This document shows positions 53,027 to 61,324 of a DNA stretch of 64,000 nt, one piece after another. The position numbers and the translations under genes were made by a program. Position 1 is the first letter of the stretch; each line of letters begins with the position of its first letter. Source of the stretch: Halobacillus_B sp963739045. GTDB lineage: Bacteria > Bacillota > Bacilli > Bacillales > Halobacillaceae. Below the pieces are notes generated by a model, which worked only from the letters and a program-made list of their open reading frames with translations, had not been told where the DNA came from and made no database searches. The DNA lies in NCBI GenBank assembly GCA_963739045.1, contig CAVTYY010000011.1, positions 124,001-188,000 on the forward strand, given 5' to 3'.

Positions 53027-54298
53027 ATGCTGCAAAAGCATACTGCAGGCCATTCGAACTTGCAAAAGGAGATTATTGCAGGCATGATCGGTTATTTTAC
53101 TACGGTTTACATTGTAGCCGTTAATAGTCAAATTCTCGAAAGTGCCGGGCTGCCATTACAAAACGGGATGGTAGCTACTATCCTTGCAAGCTCTGTTGGC
53201 TGCTTGATTATGGCCTTATACGCAAAAGCACCAATGGTTCTTATTCCTGGAATGGGAGTCAATGCCTTATTTGCTTACTCGATTGTAGAAAGCGGAGGTT
53301 TGAAGTTTGACGAGGGACTTGCTGTTGTCATCGTGGCTGCTATTCTATTTCTGATCACAGCCTTTACTCGATTAGGCAGTTGGCTGAAACGAGCTATTCC
53401 TGATTCATTGAAGCACGCAATTACGGTGGGTCTTGGCTTATTCCTTACTCTTATTGGTCTTGAAAAAGGCGGGTTAGTCGTAAGAGGCGAACATTCTTTA
53501 ATCGCATTGGGTAATCCTTCTTCTGCGATCGTCTTAACGAGTCTGTTGACCTTATTTATAGCCATTTTTCTATTCGTAAGAAATGTCCCTGGAAACTTCT
53601 TAATTAGTATGATTGCTGGAACTCTGATTGCTAAGTTTACCGGGATTCTCCACTCACCCGGGGCATCGCTAGCTTTCCAAGATCAGACGTGGATCATCCT
53701 ACCTTCCTTTGAACACATTGGAGAGTTTAGTTTTTGGATGGCGGTCTTCCCTCTGGCTATTGTGCTCATTTTTGAAAATATGGGGCTGATTCATGGCCAG
53801 CTCGATATGCTGAACCAGGAGGATAAATTTAAACGCTCCTATCAGGCAACAGCATTTTCAGCTTTATTCAGTGGGTTCTTCGGAACATCTCCCACCGTTT
53901 CTTCAGCAGAAAGCGCTGCGGTGATTGCTTCCGGGGGAAAGTCAGGAAAAGCCGCATTAACGATGGCCGCCTTATTTCTAGGTACGCTGCTTCTGCTGCC
54001 TTGGATCAGCATGGTTCCTCCGACAGCAGTCAGCCCGATCTTAATCATTGTTGGTTCTCTAATGGTGCAGAACATTAAGCATATTCCATTTGGAAACCTA
54101 TCAGAAACAATGCCTGCCTTCTTAATTATCGTAATGATCCCATTTACGTATTCGATCGCAGATGGGATGGCTTTCGGATTTATCGCTTATCCAATTGTGA
54201 AATTCGCCATTGGTAAGCAAAGAGAACTAACGGTGCCAGTTGTATGTATTGCCATGGTCTTTCTCGTTGAATTTATCCTGCGTTCGCTTGGACACTAG
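53027..54298 (+). CDS. NCS2 family permease (AzgA type, purine transporter)
   Basis: The 423-residue protein has about 12 membrane segments and AzgA-type motifs: AGMIGYFTTVYIVAVNSQIL, VLIPGMGVNALFAYSIV, the SGFFGTSPTVSSAESAAVIA segment and GMAFGFIAYPIVKF. AzgA relatives import adenine, guanine or hypoxanthine by proton symport; the precise base is not visible. The ATG at 53027 has GAGG at 8 bases; the longer frame to 52973 overlaps the leader hairpin and was rejected. It stands alone on the plus strand and has its own terminator. Confidence 0.9.
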   Translation: MLQKHTAGHSNLQKEIIAGMIGYFTTVYIVAVNSQILESAGLPLQNGMVATILASSVGCLIMALYAKAPMVLIPGMGVNALFAYSIVESGGLKFDEGLAVVIVAAILFLITAFTRLGSWLKRAIPDSLKHAITVGLGLFLTLIGLEKGGLVVRGEHSLIALGNPSSAIVLTSLLTLFIAIFLFVRNVPGNFLISMIAGTLIAKFTGILHSPGASLAFQDQTWIILPSFEHIGEFSFWMAVFPLAIVLIFENMGLIHGQLDMLNQEDKFKRSYQATAFSALFSGFFGTSPTVSSAESAAVIASGGKSGKAALTMAALFLGTLLLLPWISMVPPTAVSPILIIVGSLMVQNIKHIPFGNLSETMPAFLIIVMIPFTYSIADGMAFGFIAYPIVKFAIGKQRELTVPVVCIAMVFLVEFILRSLGH

Positions 54299-54316
54299 TT
54301 CAATGTCAGTCAGACT

Positions 54317-54366
54317 AAAAAGAAATCCCCCCCTTCACGCATCAGGATGAGGGGGGGATTTCTTTA
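54317..54366 (+). terminator. Terminator after the permease gene
   Basis: The long stem AAAGAAATCCCCCCCT / AGGGGGGGATTTCTTT with a 13-base loop region begins 19 bases after the stop codon and ends TTTCTTTAATT on the plus strand. The C7/G7 arms are unusual. Confidence 0.8.
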
Positions 54367-54411
54367 ATTATGTATATCAACAAGCTGAAACAATAACAAT
54401 TATGCAGGCGA

Positions 54412-54513
54412 TCACTTCTTTTTCTGTTGATCACGAATGGTTTTAGCCATTACTAGTATCAAAAAGAGAAAAATAAGTCCGGCTCCTTCTAAAATATCCA
54501 TGATCAGTCCCAT
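54412..54513 (-). CDS. 33-residue single-helix membrane peptide
   Basis: A short frame starts at ATG 54513 behind GGAGG (11 bases) and encodes MGLIMDILEGAGLIFLFLIL followed by VMAKTIRDQQKKK. It has one hydrophobic helix of about 20 residues and a basic tail, typical of small membrane proteins. A second in-frame ATG (MDILEG) could be the start. No family was recognised. It lies 158 bases before sqhC on the same strand order but after its terminator, and near the permease terminator; function unknown. Confidence 0.5.
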   Translation of the reverse strand: MGLIMDILEGAGLIFLFLILVMAKTIRDQQKKK

Positions 54514-54643
54514 ACAAAAGGATCCCTCCATTTATTCCTTTTTATCCTTCCTTCATACATATGTAGACAACTACCTTCTTATGCTTGCGAATTGATAGAA
54601 GCGGATTGTCATTGGCGGCTAGTCCGCTCAGCTGCGAAACGAC

Positions 54644-54669
54644 GAGGACAGGTTCTCCGCCCTGTCCTC
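54644..54669 (-). terminator. Hairpin after the sqhC-type gene
   Basis: A 9-base-pair stem GAGGACAGG / CCTGTCCTC with an 8-base loop ends 2 bases before the cyclase stop codon (minus strand). The tail on the minus strand is GTCGTTTCGC, so termination is uncertain. Confidence 0.4.
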
Positions 54670-54670
54670 T

Positions 54671-56548
54671 TTATTCAATGTACTTTTGCTGATAGTGACT
54701 GAAGGTTATCAGCGGCCAAATGTAACGATAGCTCTCATAATGGATATAAAATACTCCGCCCATTCCTTGACCTTTCGGGTAATCTTCCAGCCAAGTTTTT
54801 CTTTGATTATTTTTCAATAAAAATTTAATCCCGCGATGTATCACTTCTGTTTCTTCCGTTGAAGCGGCAATTAACGCATCTAAAGCCCAGGCAGTATCAA
54901 CAAGGGTGCTTTCGCCTAAAGGGACGTAAGATTGATGTGTATCACTTAAGCAGGATTCTCCCCATCCGCCGTCATCGTTCTGAATGGTTTCCAGCCACTT
55001 AACCGCCTTTTTAATCGTTTTAGAGTTTGGATTTTCACCAGTAGCCAGCAGTCCCGTAACAGCCGCCCAGCTTCCGTAAATATAGCAGATCCCCCAACGG
55101 CTGTACCATGAACCATCACTTTCCTGGGTTTTCTTCAGCCATTTCTTCCCCCGTCTAATAGACCGATGCTCTGAATTTAAATTTGTATAATTCCCAAGAA
55201 ACTCTAAAGTTCTGCCTGTTAAATCTGCGCAGGAAGGATCCTTTAAAATGAAATCTCCCCCCTGGACCGGCAGCCAGGATAGATAGCTTTTGTTCACTTC
55301 TCTTTCAAATGATGGCCATCCTCCATCCTCGTTTTGCATAGACAATGCCCACTGGACCCCTCTCTCCCATGTGCCCTTATAGGCTTTATGTTGAGAAATA
55401 AGATGAATCATTGCCCTCAAGCTGGCTGTTGTGTCATCTACATCAGGATTTAAAGTATTGATATCGGAAAAACCAAATCCTCCTGGAAAGGCATGAGGGT
55501 TGTGAATGATCCAGTCGCCATACTTATAATGCTGTCTAGAAAATAAGTAACGACTGGCTTTTAGAATAACTTCTTCCCCTTCCTGGACGCCGGCTTGTTG
55601 TAAAGCCCAGCTGATCAGCGATGTATTCCAAACATCCGCAGTCGTATATTGAATATGAACATGCCTGTCATTTACGGTACTTTGCATGGCTTTAAGTCCA
55701 TCCACAGCTTTCTTGATTACCGGACTTTCCTTTCGGCTGCCAAGCGATATCAGCGCAAAAATCATCAAGAAAGTGGAACTAAAGTAACTCAGAAGTGTAC
55801 CGTCTGGTTCTGTTCGATTTAACAGGTACTGCTCCGCTTCATATAAAGCTCTCTTTTCAAACATGCGATCATCTGTCTGTATAGAGCTTAAAAGTTTAGA
55901 AAAATAGTTCCCCCACTCTTTACTATATTCATCGGTAAATAGCGTCTCACTGCGATCATTCCCTCTTATACTGGAGAGGTCAGGACTTCTATCTGTCTTC
56001 AATTGAAATTTTTTATTTCCTAATATAAGAATGGGTACGATATTAGCTCTGCCAAATACAGATATATCATAGATATTCACCGGTAATTGGATAGGAAGCA
56101 GCATAATCTCAATAGGAAATGGGAAAAATAAAGGCCAGGAATATTGACCGGTAATGGTAAGCATAATCTTAGTAAACATCCCTGCTTTTTCAAGACCTCC
56201 ATGGGTTAAGATAAACTTTCTTGCTAAGATTATCTCTTTATCCTTATAACCGTAATAGCCCGAGTAGAGCAATCCATAATAAGCTTCAATCGTCCTTGAT
56301 AGATTGCCCTCTCTCTCATCGCGAAACAGTTTCCATGCACCATTTTCCTCTTGTTTGCTAATAATTCTTTCCGTAAGAGCGGTGATAAGATTCTCATCAT
56401 CAATTTCCAGCGAACGTAATAAAATAATCATATAAGCATCCGTTAGAACTCCTGTATCGAACGTATAATTCCAAGTTCCGTCAGAGGATTGATCACGTTT
56501 GAGCCGTTCTATGAGAAAATTCATTTCATCTTGAACTGCTGTTTTCAT
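54671..56548 (-). CDS. sqhC: Sporulenol synthase/squalene-hopene cyclase family protein
   Basis: The 625-residue terpene cyclase has the catalytic DVDD motif at residues 369-372 and several QW repeats, such as QSSDGTW (near 20), QEENGAW (near 66) and QNDDGGW. The N-terminal membrane-associated patch LFFPFPIEIMLLPIQLPVN is also typical. Length and DVDD context fit B. subtilis SqhC, which cyclises tetraprenyl-beta-curcumene to sporulenol in spores; hopene synthase is the alternative. GGGGGAGGAG precedes the ATG. It is divergent from the DUF2515 gene, a pairing seen in other Bacillaceae. Confidence 0.88.
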   Translation of the reverse strand: MKTAVQDEMNFLIERLKRDQSSDGTWNYTFDTGVLTDAYMIILLRSLEIDDENLITALTERIISKQEENGAWKLFRDEREGNLSRTIEAYYGLLYSGYYGYKDKEIILARKFILTHGGLEKAGMFTKIMLTITGQYSWPLFFPFPIEIMLLPIQLPVNIYDISVFGRANIVPILILGNKKFQLKTDRSPDLSSIRGNDRSETLFTDEYSKEWGNYFSKLLSSIQTDDRMFEKRALYEAEQYLLNRTEPDGTLLSYFSSTFLMIFALISLGSRKESPVIKKAVDGLKAMQSTVNDRHVHIQYTTADVWNTSLISWALQQAGVQEGEEVILKASRYLFSRQHYKYGDWIIHNPHAFPGGFGFSDINTLNPDVDDTTASLRAMIHLISQHKAYKGTWERGVQWALSMQNEDGGWPSFEREVNKSYLSWLPVQGGDFILKDPSCADLTGRTLEFLGNYTNLNSEHRSIRRGKKWLKKTQESDGSWYSRWGICYIYGSWAAVTGLLATGENPNSKTIKKAVKWLETIQNDDGGWGESCLSDTHQSYVPLGESTLVDTAWALDALIAASTEETEVIHRGIKFLLKNNQRKTWLEDYPKGQGMGGVFYIHYESYRYIWPLITFSHYQQKYIE

Positions 56549-56667
56549 TCTCCAAGCTCCTCCCCCAGTTTCTGTATATATACATATTCAAAAAGAATAA
56601 GCACATTCCAAGAGAGGAGGGAACCCTTATTTTATATGATAGTACAGATCAAATAGTAAGCAGCCAT

Positions 56668-57780
56668 TTGACTTCAATCAAACAAGATTTGCTTATAAAA
56701 CTTAAAAAGGAACCTCTAGAAAAAACAGAAGTTCCGAACGCAGAAGAAGATGAAATACTTCAATCCATTCGGTCAGAGACGGTAAAATTTAACCTTAACA
56801 ATGTAACCCGAACGCAAGCCTATTTTGATTTCTACCATTTTCATCCCGAAATTAAATGGTCTCTGCTCGCGCATATGGTTTCGAGAAATGGCGGATGGAA
56901 TATGACTGATTTAAAAGGGGAATTTCTTTCTAAGCTGCTTTCCGAGGAGGAACAGAAAGCCTTTTTTGCATTTTTAGAGAGGGGAAATTGGTTGATCTTC
57001 CAAGATGCATTTCCGCAATTACTCCTGTATAAAAAGAGTGTGGAGATGAATAGTAGCTTGTTTTATTTACTGCCTCATTTAAATGTTTCCACATTTATGG
57101 AAGTAGTCTGGGAACATTTCTTTGAGAACGGCCACAGAGATTTATTAGCTTTTGCTCAAATAATAAATGAACAGATGTATATTGAAGAACGCGTTATTCA
57201 TCACAAGTCTTACCAGAATTCGGTTTTAAAGACGATAAATTTCAAGCTGCAAGATGTTTTAAACTTGAATCATCTGCTATTCCCTTATTCTCTAAAGGAG
57301 CATTCGGAACCAGAAATCATCGGAGAAACTCTCCATCACTTTGCTTCCATTGAGGAGCGAATCGAATTCGGGAAACGTCTTTATGCTCTGCTGTTCTTTG
57401 ATTATACAAGATTGCAGCAAATAGTAACGTGGGTCAATGCTCACCCTCATACTGGGTCCCGGAAAGATTATATGCCACATTTATTTAACGACGTGAAAGA
57501 AACTCTTCCGGGGAAATTATATTTCCCTAGAACTAAAAACTGTATTTTAAGAAAAAACGCACCGCGCTTATACAGTCCTTCCTTAATATCGGCTTGGAAA
57601 AACAGCCATCAAAAAACAGCTGAAACAGGAGATTGGTTTAAGAATATTTCTGTGATGAATTATTTTAAGGACCCTTCGCAGCAGGATAAGGGTAAAATAA
57701 CAGTGGATTATTGTGAATCCATTGAAAAGATGGAGCTCGCTTTATTTACCAACAAATTGCTTTTCCACCGAAAAGAGTGA
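56668..57780 (+). CDS. DUF2515 family protein
   Basis: The 370-residue, hydrophilic protein has no membrane segment. Motifs NNVTRTQAYFDFYHFHPEIK (near residues 38-57) and WSLLAHMVSRNGGWNMTDLK are typical of DUF2515 (YppC-like) in Bacillaceae; function unknown. It is divergent from the sqhC-type gene. The in-frame TTG at 56668 has no ribosome site. An in-frame ATT at 56629 has AGGAGG 8 bases upstream and would add 13 residues, so the true start may be ATT. No ATG or GTG exists in frame nearby. Confidence 0.78.
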   Translation: MTSIKQDLLIKLKKEPLEKTEVPNAEEDEILQSIRSETVKFNLNNVTRTQAYFDFYHFHPEIKWSLLAHMVSRNGGWNMTDLKGEFLSKLLSEEEQKAFFAFLERGNWLIFQDAFPQLLLYKKSVEMNSSLFYLLPHLNVSTFMEVVWEHFFENGHRDLLAFAQIINEQMYIEERVIHHKSYQNSVLKTINFKLQDVLNLNHLLFPYSLKEHSEPEIIGETLHHFASIEERIEFGKRLYALLFFDYTRLQQIVTWVNAHPHTGSRKDYMPHLFNDVKETLPGKLYFPRTKNCILRKNAPRLYSPSLISAWKNSHQKTAETGDWFKNISVMNYFKDPSQQDKGKITVDYCESIEKMELALFTNKLLFHRKE

Positions 57781-57901
57781 TAAAAAGTTTATCATACAGA
57801 GAATATTTTTAATGGGATTCTTGATAAAAAAAGGAGATATCTTTGATAGTACGATAGTTATCTTCGACGACTTAAACTTAGATCTATCCCTGCCATTCAT
57901 T

Positions 57902-57935
57902 AAAAAAAGCACAACTCTATGAGCTGTGCTTTTTG
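57902..57935. terminator. Terminator after fakA, also usable by the DUF2515 gene
   Basis: The stem AAGCACAGCTC / GAGTTGTGCTT (one G-T pair) with a 3-base loop has T-runs on both strands (seven T on the minus strand, five on the plus strand). It abuts the fakA stop codon. Confidence 0.85.
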
Positions 57936-57936
57936 G

Positions 57937-59604
57937 TTATTCAATCGCAAATATATAAGAATAGATCGGCTGACCGCCTTCATGAACTTCCACTTCCAAA
58001 TCTTCAAAGTGTTCTTCCACAAAAGTTTCAAGTTCTTCAACCTCACTTGCATTCACATCCTCACCATAGAGAATGGTGAGGATTTCATCTTCATCTTCGT
58101 CTATCATCTGCTTAAGAAGCGACTTTGCCGCAGTAAGCTTGTCCGGATCAGTTGCGGAGATATTACCTTCGTCTATCCCCATGAAATGGCCCTTTTCAAT
58201 AGTTAACCCTTCAATTTGGGTGTCTCTCACTGCATAAGTAATCTGCCCGGTTTTCACATGGGATTGCAAGCCGGTCATTTCTTCTTTATTCGTTTCTAAA
58301 TCCGCCTCTGGATTAAAGCCAAGTAAAGCACTCATCCCTTGAGGAATGGTTTTAGTAGGAATAACTGCTGCGTTTTCTTCAGCGATCTCTGCCGCTTGTT
58401 CGGCAGCCATAATAATGTTCTTATTATTTGGAAGAATAAGCACCTGCTTTGCATGAGCCTCTTTGATCGCCTCAGAAATATCCTGGGTGCTTGGATTCAT
58501 CGTTTGTCCGCCTTGAATGACTACAGTTGCTCCAAGACTTTCAAACAATTTCTTTATGCCTTCACCCATGGCTACTGTCACAATACCATACTCAGCTTTT
58601 TCATCGGAAACCCGGACATTCTTTTTTCGATCTCCAACAATGGATGTATGCTGCTCTCGCATATTTTCAATTTTCATATTGATCAAGCTTCCAAACTGCT
58701 GACCCAGGTTTAAAGCTTCTCCTGGATGTTCAGCGTGGACATGCACCTTCACAATATCTTCATCAGAAACAACAAGCAGGGAATCACCTATCTCACTTAA
58801 TTGATTCCTGAACTTGTCTTCATCATAAGGGACACCTTTAAGCTTTTCTTGTTCAAACTTAACCATAAATTCAGTACAGTAACCAAATTCGATGTCTTCC
58901 GTGTTCATAAAGTCTTGAGCCAGTTTATGATGTTCAGCGTTTACCATGTCCCCCATCGTGACCGTCTCTTCTTGTACAGGAAGCTCTTCGCCCTTGAGGT
59001 TAGCAAGGAAGCCTTCGTAGATGGTAAGCAGACCTTGTCCTCCGCTGTCCACTACACCTACTTCTTTTAAGACTGGAAGTAATTCCGGCGTTCTTTTCAA
59101 AGATTCTCTAGCAGCAGCTGTAAGCCCCTCCATAAATGGAATAAAATCAGACTCTTGATCAGCAAGCTGAACAGAAGCTTCTCCTGTATCCTTTGCTACG
59201 GTGAGTATCGTTCCTTCGACTGGCTTCATTACCGCTTTGTAAGCAGTCGTCACTCCCCCTTGCAAAGCTTCTGCAAAATCCTGCGTAGTTAATTCTTCAG
59301 AGTCTTCTATTGCTCTGGAAAACCCACGGAACAATTGGGAGAGAATGACTCCGGAATTTCCACGGGCACCCATAAGCAGTCCTTTAGCAAAGGCACTTGC
59401 TACAGCTCCTGCATGATTCTCTTGAACAGTTTTTACTTCTTCGGCTCCAGAAGTCATCGATAAATTCATATTAGTACCTGTGTCCCCATCAGGAACAGGA
59501 AATACATTTAAGGCATCAATCATTTGTGAATTTCTGGATAAATGTTGAGCCCCTTGCAGAATCATCTCGGCTAATGTTTTGCCGTCTAAAGTTTGTAACG
59601 TCAC
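57937..59604 (-). CDS. fakA: FakA (YloV), fatty acid kinase catalytic subunit
   Basis: The 555-residue protein starts with a Dak2-like ATP-binding domain (NVFPVPDGDTGTNMNLSM near residues 33-50, then LLMGARGNSGVILSQLFRGF). The middle domain has MVKFEQEKLKG, and the C-terminal domain is DegV-like (GQTMNPSTQDISEAI; ILPNNKNIIMAAEQAA). With a FakB fatty-acid-binding protein it phosphorylates exogenous fatty acids for the PlsX/PlsY pathway. It lies 31 bases after the Asp23-family gene. Confidence 0.93.
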   Translation of the reverse strand: MTLQTLDGKTLAEMILQGAQHLSRNSQMIDALNVFPVPDGDTGTNMNLSMTSGAEEVKTVQENHAGAVASAFAKGLLMGARGNSGVILSQLFRGFSRAIEDSEELTTQDFAEALQGGVTTAYKAVMKPVEGTILTVAKDTGEASVQLADQESDFIPFMEGLTAAARESLKRTPELLPVLKEVGVVDSGGQGLLTIYEGFLANLKGEELPVQEETVTMGDMVNAEHHKLAQDFMNTEDIEFGYCTEFMVKFEQEKLKGVPYDEDKFRNQLSEIGDSLLVVSDEDIVKVHVHAEHPGEALNLGQQFGSLINMKIENMREQHTSIVGDRKKNVRVSDEKAEYGIVTVAMGEGIKKLFESLGATVVIQGGQTMNPSTQDISEAIKEAHAKQVLILPNNKNIIMAAEQAAEIAEENAAVIPTKTIPQGMSALLGFNPEADLETNKEEMTGLQSHVKTGQITYAVRDTQIEGLTIEKGHFMGIDEGNISATDPDKLTAAKSLLKQMIDEDEDEILTILYGEDVNASEVEELETFVEEHFEDLEVEVHEGGQPIYSYIFAIE

Positions 59605-59635
59605 GAATACTTCCTCCTTTGACTAACTTGCTTCC

Positions 59636-60004
59636 CTACTCACTGGTTACCCGAACACCCTGAATATAGATATTTACAGAACTGACGGATAATCCTATGG
59701 TTTTATTTAACGTATATTTAACTTGTGATTGGACATTATGGGCAACTTCAGAAATCTTTGTCCCATAACTTACGATAATGTACATATCTATGTGCAAATA
59801 GTCGTCCTCTTGGCGGACCACTACACCTTTTGAGAAATTTTCTTTGCGAAGCATTTCACTCAACCCGTCACGAAGCTGATGCTTAGATGCCATCCCAACT
59901 ATCCCGTAGCACTCTACCGCTGCACCTCCAGCAATAGTTGAAATTACTTCATTACTAATCGTAATATGACCATATTTAGTATTTAGATCGACGGACATAA
60001 ACAT
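59636..60004 (-). CDS. yloU: Asp23/Gls24 family protein (YloU)
   Basis: The 122-residue protein has GHITISNEVISTIAGGAAVE, GIVGMASKHQLRDGL and IDMYIIVSYGTKISEVAHNV, the Asp23 family pattern. Such proteins associate with the cell envelope and with the FakA system. A -10-like TATAAT (60037-60042) lies about 30 bases upstream, with a poor -35. It forms an operon with fakA. Confidence 0.92.
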   Translation of the reverse strand: MFMSVDLNTKYGHITISNEVISTIAGGAAVECYGIVGMASKHQLRDGLSEMLRKENFSKGVVVRQEDDYLHIDMYIIVSYGTKISEVAHNVQSQVKYTLNKTIGLSVSSVNIYIQGVRVTSE

Positions 60005-60168
60005 CCTCCTTTAAAATCCTCATCTTCGTGCAATTATTATAACACAGAATATCCCTTGGCTATTCAGCCTGAAGGCCTTAAATTTGGATCGATTATCCAC
60101 TAATATACTTTGTCGTAATTCGCTTTGTCTGTCAAGAGAAAATTCTTGATATATTTAAACTCTCTATA

Positions 60169-60197
60169 TTGCATTGACCCCTTCTATATGATACATT
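60169..60197 (+). promoter_or_regulatory. Promoter of rpmB
   Basis: TTGCAT (60169-60174) and TACATT (60192-60197) are separated by 17 bases, 45 bases before the rpmB start. It is divergent from the yloU promoter. Confidence 0.55.
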
Positions 60198-60241
60198 AAG
60201 TAAGTATTTCAAGATTTATGTATGTAACAGGAGGGATTCAT

Positions 60242-60430
60242 ATGGCACGCAGATGTGTTGTATCAGGACGCAGTACTTCTTCAGGAAATAACCGTTCTCA
60301 CGCTATGAACGCTAATAAACGTCAATTTAAAGCTAATGTTCAGAAAGTACGCATTCTTGTGGACGGTAAGCCGAAAAAGGTTTATGTTTCTGCCCGTGAT
60401 TTAAAATCCGGTAAAGTCACACGCGTATAA
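60242..60430 (+). CDS. rpmB: Ribosomal protein L28
   Basis: The 62-residue basic protein starts MARRCVVSGRSTSSGNNRSH and contains KRQFKANVQKVRILVDGKPK, diagnostic for L28. It has the usual B. subtilis length. The ATG at 60242 follows CAGGAGG at 8 bases; a longer in-frame start at 60218 overlaps that site. It is the only plus-strand ribosomal gene in the window. Confidence 0.98.
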   Translation: MARRCVVSGRSTSSGNNRSHAMNANKRQFKANVQKVRILVDGKPKKVYVSARDLKSGKVTRV

Positions 60431-60438
60431 TTTCACTC

Positions 60439-60472
60439 AAAAAAAGCACCCTGAAACTGGGTGCTTTTTTTG
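60439..60472. terminator. Bidirectional terminator between rpmB and spoVM
   Basis: A perfect stem AAAAAAAGCACCC / GGGTGCTTTTTTT with a 7-base loop works on both strands. It starts 8 bases after the rpmB stop and ends one base before the spoVM stop codon. Confidence 0.92.
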
Positions 60473-60553
60473 TTATTCTTTTTTAAAAGTACCAATAACT
60501 GCCCGAACAATGCCCCCAAGAAATCGCGGGAGTTTAATCGTATAAAATTTCAA
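60473..60553 (-). CDS. spoVM: SpoVM, 26-residue spore coat morphogenetic peptide
   Basis: The peptide MKFYTIKLPRFLGGIVRAVI followed by GTFKKE aligns without gaps to B. subtilis SpoVM as I remember it, keeping Pro9 and the amphipathic helix that recognises positive membrane curvature. It recruits SpoIVA to the forespore and inhibits FtsH. It starts with TTG behind GGAGGAGGGGG. The conserved position between thiN and rpmB supports it. Such a short gene is easily missed. Confidence 0.93.
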   Translation of the reverse strand: MKFYTIKLPRFLGGIVRAVIGTFKKE

Positions 60554-60606
60554 AAGAGCCCCCTCCTCCTAAATAAAAGCTGTTACCAACTTCCCTTGGT
60601 CCTCTA

Positions 60607-61260
60607 TTAATTCAAGTCTTTGCTTCTTACTACTAAGAGTATGCCTGAACTAAAAGAAAAAGTACCAGGATCTTCAATCAGCTGATTGGATATACATAGA
60701 GTGGAACCAAAAGGAACATAAGCTTTCTCCAGTGGATAATAAAAACCCTCTAACGTTAAATCTGTAACCTCCATTGTCATCGGCAAAAATGAGACGTAAG
60801 GATATTCTTCATTTATTTCAAGCTTATGTGTTCCCGGCTCAGCTAATTCCACTTGATTCTGGACGTCAATAATTGAGGCTTTCTTCCCTTGCTTTAATAA
60901 GGGATAAAGAAGCTGGACGTTAGCGAGCGTATGATCCATTCTTCCTCCAGTAACTCCGAATAATAGAATATGTTCAGGACTCCTCAAAAGTGCTTGCTGT
61001 ACAGCCAGCCCCAGATCCGTTTCATCTTTCTCTTCAGAATATGTAAGAGTTTCTGAGGAACGTTCCTTAATTTTCTGATAAGATGAAGCACTGACTGAAT
61101 CAAAATCTCCTATAGCTATTGTGGGACGAATGTTATTTTCAAGAAGTACTTCTGCCCCCTGATCGGCCCCAATCCACTCCATACCTTCCTTGTGAAATCT
61201 ATCCAGCTCAGGGATATATGATTTTGGACCGCCGCCTACGATTGCAATATTTATCGACAC
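60607..61260 (-). CDS. thiN: ThiN, thiamine pyrophosphokinase
   Basis: The 217-residue protein has NIAIVGGGPKSYIPEL, ADQGAEVLLENNIRPTIAIG then DFDSVSASSYQKIKERS, and LLFGVTGGRMDHTLANVQLL, the thiamine pyrophosphokinase signatures. It makes thiamine diphosphate from thiamine and ATP. It lies between rpe and spoVM as in B. subtilis, after a terminator that follows rpe. Confidence 0.95.
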   Translation of the reverse strand: MSINIAIVGGGPKSYIPELDRFHKEGMEWIGADQGAEVLLENNIRPTIAIGDFDSVSASSYQKIKERSSETLTYSEEKDETDLGLAVQQALLRSPEHILLFGVTGGRMDHTLANVQLLYPLLKQGKKASIIDVQNQVELAEPGTHKLEINEEYPYVSFLPMTMEVTDLTLEGFYYPLEKAYVPFGSTLCISNQLIEDPGTFSFSSGILLVVRSKDLN

Positions 61261-61275
61261 CTTTTATCTTCCTTT

Positions 61276-61320
61276 CTTTAGAAAGAAACCCAAAGGAAGT
61301 CACCTTCCTTTGGGTTTCAA
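61276..61320 (-). terminator. Terminator between rpe and thiN
   Basis: The 15-base-pair stem GAAACCCAAAGGAAG / CTTCCTTTGGGTTTC with a 4-base loop is followed on the minus strand by TTTCTTTC. It lies just after the rpe stop, so thiN probably depends on read-through or a nearby promoter. Confidence 0.8.
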
Positions 61321-61324
61321 GAAC

